A stretch of 44,666 nucleotides of DNA from an uncultured Lachnospiraceae bacterium (GCA_934394615.1 CAKRRJ010000009.1:1-44666), one strand, 5' to 3'; positions 34,132 to 42,563 are shown, numbered from the stretch's first letter. Numbers and translations: made by a program. The notes: a model not told the origin generated them from the sequence alone.

Positions 34132-34365
34132 ATGAAAACAGTTCGTATTTCTTTAAATTCTATTGATAAAGTAAAGTCTTTCGTAAACGACTTAACCAAG
34201 TTCGATGTTGACTTTGACCTGGTATCCGGCAGATACGTCATCGACGCAAAGTCCATCATGGGTATCTTCAGCCTGGACCTGTCCAAGCCGATCGACTTAA
34301 ACATCCACGCTGAGGCTGGTATCGATGAGATCCTGGAAACTCTGTCCCCGTACATCATCAAATAA
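34132..34365 (+). CDS. Stand-alone HPr/Crh-like protein without the catalytic histidine
   Basis: A 77-residue HPr-fold protein, the only plus-strand gene in the window. The HPr active-site loop (SGIHARPA in Bacillus HPr) is replaced by NSIDKVKSF, so the phosphotransfer His15 is absent. The regulatory serine region is kept as AKSIMGIFSL, with Ser41 at the Ser46 position. Bacillus Crh shows the same pattern: it lacks His15 but is phosphorylated on Ser46 and acts as a CcpA cofactor. A consensus promoter, AAGGAGG and a perfect terminator suggest high monocistronic expression. A Crh-like regulatory role is inference. Confidence 0.85.
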   Translation: MKTVRISLNSIDKVKSFVNDLTKFDVDFDLVSGRYVIDAKSIMGIFSLDLSKPIDLNIHAEAGIDEILETLSPYIIK

Positions 34366-34384
34366 TTCTGCTTATTTGATTTTT

Positions 34385-34421
34385 AATAAGGATACCCCAA
34401 ACGGAGTATCCTTATTTTTTT
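34385..34421 (+). terminator. Terminator of the HPr-like gene (possibly bidirectional)
   Basis: AAGGATAC / GTATCCTT stem followed by seven T on the plus strand. The thiI stop codon at 34424 abuts it, and on the minus strand TTATTAAAAAT follows, so it may also end the convergent thiI transcript. Confidence 0.9.
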
Positions 34422-34423
34422 GC

Positions 34424-35605
34424 TTAATCGCACCAGATGACTTCCTCAGTCTCCAGCGCGGTCTGTACCATCTGGTCGATCTTCTCATCCAGCTTGGTCT
34501 CGGACTTATGGATGATGTTTAAGTTCGGCTTTGTTACCGGATGCTTTGCCACGAAGATGGTGCAGCAGTCCTCATACGGCTGAATGGAAGTCTCGAAGGT
34601 TCCGATCTTCTCGGAAATGTCGATGATCTCCTGCTTGTCAAAGCCGATGAGCGGACGGAATACCGGCATGGTGCAGACCTCGTTGGTAGCAGCCAGGGAC
34701 TGTACGGTCTGGGATGCCACCTGTCCAATGCTCTCGCCCGTGATGAGAGCCAGGGAATCGCTCTTTCTTGCGATCTCTTCTGCAATCTTCATCATATAGC
34801 GGCGCATGATGATGGTCAGTTCCTCATGTGGGCACTGCTCGTAAATGTAGAGCTGAATATCGGTAAAGTTTACGATGTGAAGCGGGATCGGGCCGGAGTA
34901 GCGTGCTACCAGCTTTGCCAGATCCACAACCTTCTGTTTTGCGCGGTCGCTGGTGTATGGCGGAGCATGGAAGTAAACTGCGTCAATCTTTACGCCGCGC
35001 TTTGCGATCATATAGCCTGCTACCGGGCTGTCGATGCCGCCGGATAACAGCAGGGTTGCCTTTCCATTGGTTCCCACCGGCATGCCGCCCGGGCCCGGGA
35101 TCATCAGGGAGTAGATGTTCACGACCTTACGGATTTCCACATGCACCAGTACATCCGGGTGATGCACGTCTACAGAAGTCTCCGGGAACGCGTTTAAGAT
35201 CACCTCACCGAAATCGCAGTTCATCTGCTCGGAGCGTACCGGATAGTTCTTGTCCGCGCGTCTGGAATCCACCTTGAAGGTGAAGTGCTTGTCCGGATAA
35301 ACCTGGTCGATGTAGTCCACAACAACCTTCTTTAAGTTCTCATAATCTTTTTCCTCGATCTGAAGCATCGGACAGATCCAGGCAATGCCGAATACCTTTT
35401 TTAAGGCATCGATCACTTCATCGTAATCGTACTCGCTGAGTGCCTGCACATAGATACGGCCGGACTCTTTGGAAGCAATGAAGGAACCCTCTACTTTTTT
35501 GAGCGCGTTCTTGATCTGTTTGATCAAGGCATCCTCAAAAAGGTAACGGTTTTTTCCCTTGGTACCGATCTCTGCGTACTTGATCAAAAATGACTGGTAT
35601 ACCAT
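34424..35605 (-). CDS. thiI: tRNA 4-thiouridine synthase ThiI
   Basis: Adenylates U8 of tRNA and incorporates sulfur to form s4U; also linked to thiamine thiazole synthesis in some species. The 393 residues comprise an N-terminal ferredoxin-like/THUMP region (about 1-165) and a PP-loop ATPase domain with LLSGGIDSP (187-194). The enterobacterial C-terminal rhodanese domain is absent, as in Bacillus ThiI. Such short forms accept sulfur from a dedicated cysteine desulfurase, and one is encoded directly upstream. AAAAGG precedes the ATG. A palindromic repeat lies between the two genes. Confidence 0.95.
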   Translation of the reverse strand: MVYQSFLIKYAEIGTKGKNRYLFEDALIKQIKNALKKVEGSFIASKESGRIYVQALSEYDYDEVIDALKKVFGIAWICPMLQIEEKDYENLKKVVVDYIDQVYPDKHFTFKVDSRRADKNYPVRSEQMNCDFGEVILNAFPETSVDVHHPDVLVHVEIRKVVNIYSLMIPGPGGMPVGTNGKATLLLSGGIDSPVAGYMIAKRGVKIDAVYFHAPPYTSDRAKQKVVDLAKLVARYSGPIPLHIVNFTDIQLYIYEQCPHEELTIIMRRYMMKIAEEIARKSDSLALITGESIGQVASQTVQSLAATNEVCTMPVFRPLIGFDKQEIIDISEKIGTFETSIQPYEDCCTIFVAKHPVTKPNLNIIHKSETKLDEKIDQMVQTALETEEVIWCD

Positions 35606-35627
35606 ATTTCCTTTTTATCCTTTCTTG

Positions 35628-35754
35628 ACTGTTCAGTACCTTCATAGGCACGAGCAAAAATCCATTCGAAATCGACTTTGTCGATGGGATTTTTGCCTGC
35701 CAGCCCATGATTTTATACGGTCAGCGCAGCAAGTGCGCAAACCTACTGAACAGT
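35628..35754. repeat. Dispersed palindromic repeat, copy 2
   Basis: Outer inverted ends ACTGTTCAGTA (35628-35638) and TACTGAACAGT (35744-35754) enclose the hairpin GCAAAAATCC...GGATTTTTGC, TGCCAGCC, and GCGCAGCAAGTGCGCAAAC. These blocks match copy 1 in the same order. It lies in the nifS-like/thiI intergenic space and would be part of that transcript. Confidence 0.8.
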
Positions 35755-35768
35755 TATGTTCTTTTTTA

Positions 35769-36923
35769 TTATCCTCTCTGGTACCGGCGAAGCATCGGAA
35801 CCAGCTCTTTTAATACGTCGATCGCATAGTCGATCTCTTCTTTCGTGTTAAACATGCCAAAACTCATGCGGATCGTGGAATCCAGAAGCTTCTGCGCCAC
35901 GCCGATTCCCTTTAAGGTTCCGCTGATGCCCGGATGGTTGGAAGAGCAGGCAGAACCGGAAGAAACATAAACGCCCTTATCCTCCAGCGCGTGCAAAAGC
36001 ACCTCGCTGCGCACGCCCTCAAAGCTCACGCTGACGATCTGCGGAGCGCTGTCTTCTCCCTTTTTGCTGTTGATGACCGTTCCCTCAATCTCGCCGAGGC
36101 GGTCCGTCATGTAATCCTTTAATTCGATGAGCTTCTGAATCTTTGCAGCATGATCGGTGTACATCTCCTTCGCAGCCGCTCCAAGTCCGGCTACGCCCGG
36201 AACATTCTCCGTACCGGAGCGCATGCCCGCCTGCTGGCCGCCGCCGTAGATGAGCGGTTTGATCTTCACGCCGCTTCGAATATAAAGGAAACCAACGCCC
36301 TTCGGTCCGTGAATCTTATGTCCGCTCACGGAAAGCAGGTCAATGCCCTGTTTTTTCGGACGGATCACATATTTTCCGTATGCCTGAATGGCATCCACAT
36401 GGTACAGGGTGGACGGATTCTTTGCCTTGATGACCTTTGAGATCTCTTCTACCGGCTCCACAGCACCTACCTCGTTGTTCACATACATGGTGGAAACCAG
36501 GATGGTATCCGGGCGGATGGCTTCTTCCAGGTCTTTTAAGCTGATATGTCCGTCGTGGTCTACCGGAAGAATGGTAACTTCAAAACCAAGCTCCTCCAGC
36601 ACACCCAGCGGATTGTATACAGACGGGTGCTCGATGGAGGTGCTGATGATATGCTTTCCGGCTCTCTGGTTTGCCCACGCTGTGCCGATGAGCGCCATGT
36701 TGTTGGACTCGGAGCCGCCGGAGGTGAACAGGATCTCTTTCTCCTGCACCTTTAAGGTATCGGCAATGATCTTTCTGGCATCGCGGATATACTGCTCTGC
36801 CTCCATGCCTTTGCGGTGCTTTGCTGCCGCGTTGCCGTAGTCCTCTGTCATTGTTTTTACCACGATGTCCTTTACGCTGTCGAGGACCTTTGTGGTCGCT
36901 GAATTATCAAAATATGCTTCCAT
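35769..36923 (-). CDS. Cysteine desulfurase (NifS/NifZ type)
   Basis: PLP enzyme that releases sulfur from cysteine as a persulfide. The 384 residues contain the PLP lysine Lys203 in SGHKIHGPKG, the His-Pro block STSIEHP, and the catalytic Cys326 in SSGSACSS, on a loop of IscS/NifZ type. Its position directly upstream of thiI, with the sulfur carrier missing a rhodanese domain, points to service of tRNA thiolation, as with NifZ in Bacillus. It follows rsmE by 20 bases. No iscU or iscR is nearby. Confidence 0.94.
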   Translation of the reverse strand: MEAYFDNSATTKVLDSVKDIVVKTMTEDYGNAAAKHRKGMEAEQYIRDARKIIADTLKVQEKEILFTSGGSESNNMALIGTAWANQRAGKHIISTSIEHPSVYNPLGVLEELGFEVTILPVDHDGHISLKDLEEAIRPDTILVSTMYVNNEVGAVEPVEEISKVIKAKNPSTLYHVDAIQAYGKYVIRPKKQGIDLLSVSGHKIHGPKGVGFLYIRSGVKIKPLIYGGGQQAGMRSGTENVPGVAGLGAAAKEMYTDHAAKIQKLIELKDYMTDRLGEIEGTVINSKKGEDSAPQIVSVSFEGVRSEVLLHALEDKGVYVSSGSACSSNHPGISGTLKGIGVAQKLLDSTIRMSFGMFNTKEEIDYAIDVLKELVPMLRRYQRG

Positions 36924-36943
36924 TGCATAATCTCCTGTAAATC

Positions 36944-37681
36944 TTACTTCTCCAACTGGAACATCAGAATGGAAAGCATGGTCATGCCTGCGGTCTCGGT
37001 CCGCAGAATGCGGCGTCCCAGGGTAATGGGATGGATTCCCTCTGCCATGGCTGCTTCCACTTCTTCTACATCAAATCCGCCTTCCGGTCCAATGAAAATG
37101 CCGACACGCATGCCCGGTTTTACCTGCTCCAGAATGGCTTTCGTCTCGCTCATGCCCTCTGCAAGCTCATACGGGATCAGGTTTACATCGAATCCGTTCG
37201 CGTAGGCAAAAGCCTCCTTCATGGTGAGCACGCTGTGCACCTGCGGGATCATCATGCGGCCGGACTGCTTTGCCGCGCTCTCGGCAATCGCGTTCCAGCG
37301 CTTTAACTTGGACTCTTCTTTTTTGCGGTCGAGCTTTACCACCGCGCGGCGGGTTGCCACCGGAATGACCTCATGCACGCCAAGCTCCACTGCCTTCTGA
37401 ATGATAAGCTCCATCTTGTCGCTCTTTGGCAGGCCCTGAAATAAATACAGTTCTGCCGGAAGCTCGCTTAAGTTGGTGTCCTCCGTGAGGATCTTCGCGC
37501 GGATCTCATCGTCCTCAATGGTCTCCAGCTCACAGATATAGCTGCGGGAAATGCCGTCGCGGATCCCGACCTGCTCTCCCGCCTTCATCCGCAGGACATT
37601 GCGGATATGGTTCACGTCCTGGCCGGTGATCACGGCATAGCCATCCACGATCTGCGCCGGCGTCACAAAAAAATGATACAC
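36944..37681 (-). CDS. rsmE: 16S rRNA m3U1498 methyltransferase
   Basis: SPOUT-fold methyltransferase that modifies U1498 of 16S rRNA. The 245 residues have an N-terminal PUA-like domain (about 1-70). The knot region shows IGPEGGF (197-203) and the signature LGRRILRTETAG near 220. It starts 11 bases after prmA, and both modify the translation machinery; the pair is conserved in Firmicutes. Confidence 0.95.
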   Translation of the reverse strand: MYHFFVTPAQIVDGYAVITGQDVNHIRNVLRMKAGEQVGIRDGISRSYICELETIEDDEIRAKILTEDTNLSELPAELYLFQGLPKSDKMELIIQKAVELGVHEVIPVATRRAVVKLDRKKEESKLKRWNAIAESAAKQSGRMMIPQVHSVLTMKEAFAYANGFDVNLIPYELAEGMSETKAILEQVKPGMRVGIFIGPEGGFDVEEVEAAMAEGIHPITLGRRILRTETAGMTMLSILMFQLEK

Positions 37682-37692
37682 GCTTCTGCTCC

Positions 37693-38649
37693 TTATTTTC
37701 TGCGGGCGGTGATGGATACCCAGTCGCCCTGGTAAGTGGTTTCCACGATCTCAAGCTCCGGATTTGCGTTCATGGCGTCTTTGACATCCTGCTCCTTGGT
37801 GTTGATGATACCGGAAGTGATGAACATGCCGCCGTGCTTGATGTGCCTGCAGATCTCGCCCTGCAGCATAATGATGACCGGTGCCAGAATGTTGGCTGCC
37901 GCAATGTCGTAGCACTCGTAACCTGCCTCATCCTGAATGGCCTTGTCATCGATGATATTGCCCTGTACCACATGGAAGCGGTCTGCCGGGATATCGTTGG
38001 ACTCCAGGTTCTCGCCCACTGCCACGATGGCGTTTTCATCGAGATCGGTTCCAAATACGCTCTTTGCGCCCAGCTTTAACGCTGCGATGCCAAGGATGCC
38101 GCTTCCGGTTCCCACGTCGATGATCTCAGAATCGGAGTTTACATACTTGCGCAGCTGGCGGATGCAGAGCTGGGTGGTCTCATGCATGCCGGTACCAAAT
38201 GCGGTTCCCGGATCGATCTGAATGAGCAGCTTGTCCTTGTGCTCCTCCGGGATGGTCTCCCAGGTTGGTTTGATGAGAATGTCATCTACAGTAAACGGCT
38301 TGAAATACTGTTTCCAGTTGTTGATCCAGTCCTTATCCTCCGTCTCGGAAACACTTAAGGTGCGCTCACCGACATTCACAAACTCGGCGATTTCATCGAG
38401 TCCTGCGTTGACCTGATGGATGATGTTCTCGAGGTTGCTTAAATCTTCCACATAGAAACTTACCTTTGCGGTGCCATCGTCCGGCGGAAGCTCCGGAAGA
38501 ATGTCGATAAACATACCCTTGGTGTCTGCGTCAGACAGCGGTACATTGTCCTCGATCTCAATACCCTCGATGCCGATCTCATCCAGCATACTGCTGATGA
38601 GGTCTACAGCCTCGGTCGTGGTCTTTAACGTAAATTTGGTCCACTTCAT
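37693..38649 (-). CDS. prmA: Ribosomal protein L11 methyltransferase
   Basis: Methylates ribosomal protein L11. The 318 residues include an N-terminal ferredoxin-like targeting domain and a Rossmann methyltransferase with DPGTAFGTGMHETTQ (146-160) and the SAM-binding DVGTGSGIL (178-186). AAGGAGA lies before the ATG. It is cotranscribed with rsmE and perhaps the upstream TSUP gene, 40 bases away. Confidence 0.95.
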   Translation of the reverse strand: MKWTKFTLKTTTEAVDLISSMLDEIGIEGIEIEDNVPLSDADTKGMFIDILPELPPDDGTAKVSFYVEDLSNLENIIHQVNAGLDEIAEFVNVGERTLSVSETEDKDWINNWKQYFKPFTVDDILIKPTWETIPEEHKDKLLIQIDPGTAFGTGMHETTQLCIRQLRKYVNSDSEIIDVGTGSGILGIAALKLGAKSVFGTDLDENAIVAVGENLESNDIPADRFHVVQGNIIDDKAIQDEAGYECYDIAAANILAPVIIMLQGEICRHIKHGGMFITSGIINTKEQDVKDAMNANPELEIVETTYQGDWVSITARRK

Positions 38650-38689
38650 AGATAATCTCCTTTTCTTCTTTATATGAATGCCTTTCTCA

Positions 38690-39451
38690 TTAGATTCCCA
38701 TTAAAATCTTCACAAATAAAATGACCAGCACCACCAGGATCAGCGGGCGGACGATTTTCTGTCCGTTGCTCACTACCAGGCCGGAGCCAATGTAATTTCC
38801 TGCAATGCAGAACAGGGCTGCCGCCAGGCCAAGACCGTAATAAACAGTTCCGTTAAACAGAAAGTTTCCCAGTGCCATGACATTGGAAGACAGATTGAGT
38901 ACCTTCGTCAGGGCAGATGCCTCGCGTACATTCAGGCGTGCGGCTCCAGTCAGGACCAGAAGATAAAAAGTTCCGGTTCCGGGTCCGTAAAAGCCATCGT
39001 ACATGCCAATGACAAGCGCAGCCAGCACAGTGACCAGAAGCAGCGCACGGTCTGACAGCGGTTTCTGCTGCGTTTCCCCACCCATATTCTTATTCCGCAG
39101 CACATAAAATGCCACGATCGGAAGCACGATCATCATCATGTGTTTGATGACTGTGTCGCTCACCAGAAGCGACAGGCTGGAACCGATGTAAGAACCGATC
39201 AGGGATGCCACACAGGCACACACAGCTGTGCGGATCAGACATTTTCCACGCAGATATCCGTTTTTTAAATAGCGCCAGGTGGAAATACTGGTTCCAAACG
39301 TCGATGACAGTTTATTGGTTCCCAGAGCGAAATGTGCCGGAACCCCGGCGATGATATACGCCGGAAGCGAAATCAGGCCGCCGCCTCCTGCTATGGAGTC
39401 AACAAATCCCGCCAAGAATACCAGCGGGCATACGATCAGATACTGTAACAT
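38690..39451 (-). CDS. TSUP/TauE-SafE family membrane transporter
   Basis: A 253-residue protein with about eight hydrophobic helices and the family motif FVDSIAGGGGLISLPAYI near the N terminus, then GTNKLSSTFGT. A repeat-related block (GMYDGFYGPGTGTFYLL) opens the second half. TSUP proteins export or import sulfite, sulfonates or other organic anions. The substrate here is unknown; the sulfite reductase is far away, so a link is only speculative. The start at 39451 is preferred over longer in-frame readings; its ribosome site (GAGAG) is weak. Confidence 0.88.
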   Translation of the reverse strand: MLQYLIVCPLVFLAGFVDSIAGGGGLISLPAYIIAGVPAHFALGTNKLSSTFGTSISTWRYLKNGYLRGKCLIRTAVCACVASLIGSYIGSSLSLLVSDTVIKHMMMIVLPIVAFYVLRNKNMGGETQQKPLSDRALLLVTVLAALVIGMYDGFYGPGTGTFYLLVLTGAARLNVREASALTKVLNLSSNVMALGNFLFNGTVYYGLGLAAALFCIAGNYIGSGLVVSNGQKIVRPLILVVLVILFVKILMGI

Positions 39452-39481
39452 TTTTCTCTCTTTTCTCTCGTAAATTGGCAA

Positions 39482-39525
39482 AATGCCACGGATACCAATA
39501 TAACATAGAATCCGCGGCATTACAA
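39482..39525 (-). promoter_or_regulatory. TSUP promoter overlapped by a 12-bp dyad
   Basis: Promoter TTGTAA (39520-39525), 17-base spacer, TATATT (39497-39502). A dyad AATGCCGCGGAT / ATCCGTGGCATT (39510-39521 and 39482-39493) spans it. The dyad is followed by TTTT on minus, so it could instead terminate the biotin-linked operon, or do both. Confidence 0.5.
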
Positions 39526-39555
39526 GTTACCAATATGCTGTATTTTTTTGTATTT

Positions 39556-40848
39556 CTATCTCAGATCGCGTTTCCGGACTTTCCCGCTGTCATTTTTCGG
39601 CAACGCCTCCAGAAATGTGATTCCCTGCGGGATCTCACTGGCAGAGAGCTTCCCCGCCAGATGGGCACGCAGGGTTCGCTTCATTTCCTGTTCCTGCACC
39701 TGCCGTTCTGCTGCTGTCTCTGCTGCGGCTGCTGACACTTCCAGAACAACCCATGCCATCAGCATATCATGGCCGCCTCTGGAAGCTGCTTTCACGGCTG
39801 CCTCCCTCACGCCAGGCACATCCAGCAGCGCATTCTCCACCCGCACCGCAGACACCTTTCTTCCATTAATATTGCAGATGTCATCCCTGCGGCCGTCAAA
39901 GTAAAGATTGCCATGTTCGTCCCAGTGGCCATAGTCCCCAGCAAACGCGTCCGGTCCGGTTCCGATCACACCGCAGGGTGTTGTCACATGGATCTCGCCC
40001 TCTTTCAGGCAGATTGCAACGCCCGGGAAATGTTTGCCGATCAGGGTCTTATCTTCCCCCATATCACGGCCATGCACATAACTCACATAGCTCAGCTCAC
40101 TGGCGCCATAATACAGGATCAGGTCTGCCTCCGGAAATACCTGCTGGACTGCCTGCGCCTCGGTGCCGCCAAAGCTCTGGGAGCCGCTTAAGATCACCTT
40201 TATTTGCCGGTTCACCCGGCTTTCTGTCTCGTGTTCCCGCTCATACACCTGCTTTAACGCACGCAGCTTTGCCGGAATCAGATAGATTCCATCTGCCCGG
40301 CACGCTTCCAGCTGGCGTTTCCAGACGCGCGGGTCAAACACATCGCACGCGATCACCGCGGCCCCCGCCGAAAGCTGCGCCAGATACAGGTTCAGATTGC
40401 CGGTAAATGCCAGGCTTCCCTGAGCAAAAAGCCGGCTTTCCTCGCAGATGCCAAAGATCCGGTTCTGGGTTTCAAAATATCCGTACCAGCTCTCAAACGT
40501 GCGGAATAACAGTGTTCCGCTCCCGGTCGTGCCGGATGTCATCACCGCCATGCAGGCGCCTTCCGGGATTTTTATCTCAAAAAAAGCATCCGGTACTTCC
40601 GTGTCCGCCGGAACAATCAACGGCACTGCCCCGGTTCCCTGGCACGCCAGAAAAGCCACCAGCTGTTCCAGGATGGAGGATTCCCGGATCACCACAAGCT
40701 TCTGTTTTCCATCCTGCAAACGGAGCTGCTTTTGTTTTTCCAGAGCAAGGTCCGCCAGCGCCCCATAGGTATAAACATGGTCAGAAAAGAGCAGGGCCTC
40801 CCGGTCCCGCTCCACAGACTGAATCATTTTCAGATAGTTTGTCAACAT
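39556..40848 (-). CDS. Short AMP-forming acyl-CoA ligase (YhfT-like)
   Basis: A 430-residue ANL-superfamily adenylating enzyme, shorter than typical acyl-CoA ligases of 500 or more residues. Motifs seen are the P-loop MTSGTTGSGTLLFR (103-116, without the usual lysine after GTTG), YYGASE, the hinge block GDYGHWDE...DGRRDDICNINGRKVS, and the terminal KNDSGKVRKRDL with the A10 lysine. The operon (MaoC-bioY-thiolase-ligase) resembles the B. subtilis yhfU-yhfT-yhfS group linked to biotin. It overlaps the thiolase by seven bases. The acid substrate is unknown. Confidence 0.85.
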   Translation of the reverse strand: MLTNYLKMIQSVERDREALLFSDHVYTYGALADLALEKQKQLRLQDGKQKLVVIRESSILEQLVAFLACQGTGAVPLIVPADTEVPDAFFEIKIPEGACMAVMTSGTTGSGTLLFRTFESWYGYFETQNRIFGICEESRLFAQGSLAFTGNLNLYLAQLSAGAAVIACDVFDPRVWKRQLEACRADGIYLIPAKLRALKQVYEREHETESRVNRQIKVILSGSQSFGGTEAQAVQQVFPEADLILYYGASELSYVSYVHGRDMGEDKTLIGKHFPGVAICLKEGEIHVTTPCGVIGTGPDAFAGDYGHWDEHGNLYFDGRRDDICNINGRKVSAVRVENALLDVPGVREAAVKAASRGGHDMLMAWVVLEVSAAAAETAAERQVQEQEMKRTLRAHLAGKLSASEIPQGITFLEALPKNDSGKVRKRDLR

Positions 40849-41990
40849 TTTCCTCTCCGTTCCACCAGAACTGCCGTTCCGATCCCGCCTGCTGCCGCCA
40901 CGGAACAGATGCCATAACGGCCGTCACTCTGCTCCAGAGATTTTAACAGGTGCAGCAAAAGCATGGCACCGGATACCCCGTAGGGATGTCCGTAAGCAAG
41001 GGCGCCGCCAAAGCGGTTATAGCGCTCCCAGGTCCCCGGGAAAGCCCACTCAAACAGCACATCAATCACCGCAAACGCTTCGTTCACCTCAAAAGCATCG
41101 ATCGCATCCGGCGAAAGCCCGGTCTTCTGTAAAAGTTTCTCTGCCGCCAGCACCGCCGTTTTCGGACTCATGAACGGATCACCGCCCGCGGCCGTCCCAT
41201 AGCAGAACACCGCCTCCGGCTTCAGTCCGTGGCTTATTCCATACTGCTCCGAGCAGAGCACCACAAATGCCGCGCCGTCGTGCATCAGACAGGCATTGGC
41301 CGCATTGATCACGGAACCGCCCGGCAGAAGATATGGGAGACGGTCGATGAGCTTCTGGCTCATGGACGGGCGGATGCCCTCATCCTTCCAGCTTCCTGCC
41401 ACCGAAACCTGGATGTCCGATAACACGCCATCCTGCGCAGCTTTTGCGGCCCGGCGGTGGCTCTCCAGCACCCAGCGGTCCATTTCCTGTTTTTCTACCC
41501 GTTCCTGAATTGCGGTCCGCTCCGCGCCCTCCAGCATGACCTGTTCGCCCTGCTTTCCAGGGATGAACTGCGCGACCGTGTAAGCCTTGTCTTTTTCGTA
41601 CTGCGGATGATTCGGGTTCCACATCCGGTACGGCTGGGTGGACGCGCTCTCCATCCCTCCGGCAAGCACCAGATCTGCCAGTCCGCTCTCGATCTTCGCC
41701 GCTGCCTGTGTGACCGCCTCAAGGGCGGAACCACACTGCAGATCCAGCGTCACAGCCGGAACTGCCTCATCAATCCCCGCTGTCAATGCCGCCAGGCGGG
41801 TCATATTTCCGCCTCCGCCGACCGCGTTTCCTCCAATGATACAACCAATGTCGTGCTCCGCAAGCTGGTATTTTTCAATGACTGCCCTGAGCACTTCCGC
41901 ACCCAGGACCTCCGCAGGCACATTCCGGTACATCCGGTCTTTCACACCGATAAAGCTGCGCAGACCTCCAAGGATCCATACCTTTTCCAT
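40842..41990 (-). CDS. Thiolase family protein (YhfS-like), lacking the second cysteine
   Basis: A 382-residue thiolase-fold protein. The nucleophile Cys86 (LQCGSAL), the NEAF motif (about 303-306) and the catalytic His335 (GGALAYGHPYGVSG) are present. The C-terminal loop, normally C-x-GGG-x-G with the second catalytic cysteine, reads SVAAAGGIG, so alanine occupies that position; a cysteine (Cys362) lies three residues earlier. This suggests altered condensation or cleavage chemistry. AAAGGAG precedes the ATG, 12 bases after bioY. In B. subtilis, YhfS is a thiolase-like protein in the comparable biotin-linked cluster. Confidence 0.88.
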   Translation of the reverse strand: MEKVWILGGLRSFIGVKDRMYRNVPAEVLGAEVLRAVIEKYQLAEHDIGCIIGGNAVGGGGNMTRLAALTAGIDEAVPAVTLDLQCGSALEAVTQAAAKIESGLADLVLAGGMESASTQPYRMWNPNHPQYEKDKAYTVAQFIPGKQGEQVMLEGAERTAIQERVEKQEMDRWVLESHRRAAKAAQDGVLSDIQVSVAGSWKDEGIRPSMSQKLIDRLPYLLPGGSVINAANACLMHDGAAFVVLCSEQYGISHGLKPEAVFCYGTAAGGDPFMSPKTAVLAAEKLLQKTGLSPDAIDAFEVNEAFAVIDVLFEWAFPGTWERYNRFGGALAYGHPYGVSGAMLLLHLLKSLEQSDGRYGICSVAAAGGIGTAVLVERRGKC

Positions 41991-42002
41991 TCTGTCACTC
42001 CT

Positions 42003-42551
42003 TTAAAACTGAGGCACAACACGGCGCAGGATCTTCGCCAGGCCTGCTGCCACGAAGCACTTTACCACATCCAGCGGAATAAACGGCAGAACCGCCTGCA
42101 CCATGATGGCCGGCCACGGCTGATTTGTCACAATCTTCATCTGCACTGCGCCAAACAGGTAAATGACCGGAATTCCGACAAAGATCAGAAAGGCAGTCTG
42201 TGCCTTTAAATTCTTAACCTTGCGGCAGAACAGGGCAATGAGAATCGCTGCCACTGCGTTTCCATAACGGTATCCGCCGGCCGGTCCAAGCAGCTTGCCA
42301 AGAGATCCGCCAATTCCCATCACGCTCAAAAGGATCCAGCTTGCCATAATGGCAACAATCTGAAGCGGTGCAAACAGCATGCCGATCAGATTCACCACCA
42401 GTGTCTGCGCGGTAATGCTCGCGGAAGTAAATGGGAGCGGAATTTTTATGTAGGTGGAGACGATCAGCATGGTCGTCATAAGTGCCATGGTCGTAATCCC
42501 GAATGTTGTCCATATGGTTTCTTTCTTCGCTGTTTTCGTCATTGTACTCAT
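42003..42551 (-). CDS. bioY: Biotin ECF transporter substrate-binding protein BioY
   Basis: Membrane S-component that binds and imports biotin, usually with the shared EcfA-EcfA'-EcfT module encoded elsewhere. The 182 residues have about six helices, the signature GPAGGYRYG (89-97) and the terminal PFIPLDVVKC block. AGGAGG precedes the ATG. It is the second gene of an operon whose promoter overlaps a BirA-type operator, which would repress it when biotin is plentiful. Confidence 0.94.
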   Translation of the reverse strand: MSTMTKTAKKETIWTTFGITTMALMTTMLIVSTYIKIPLPFTSASITAQTLVVNLIGMLFAPLQIVAIMASWILLSVMGIGGSLGKLLGPAGGYRYGNAVAAILIALFCRKVKNLKAQTAFLIFVGIPVIYLFGAVQMKIVTNQPWPAIMVQAVLPFIPLDVVKCFVAAGLAKILRRVVPQF

Positions 42552-42563
42552 ACTTCTTTCCTC

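Noticed and set aside
34128..34361. Minus-strand frame opposite the HPr-like gene
   Set aside because: The plus strand has a consensus promoter, AAGGAGG, HPr motifs and a terminator; the antisense frame has none of these.
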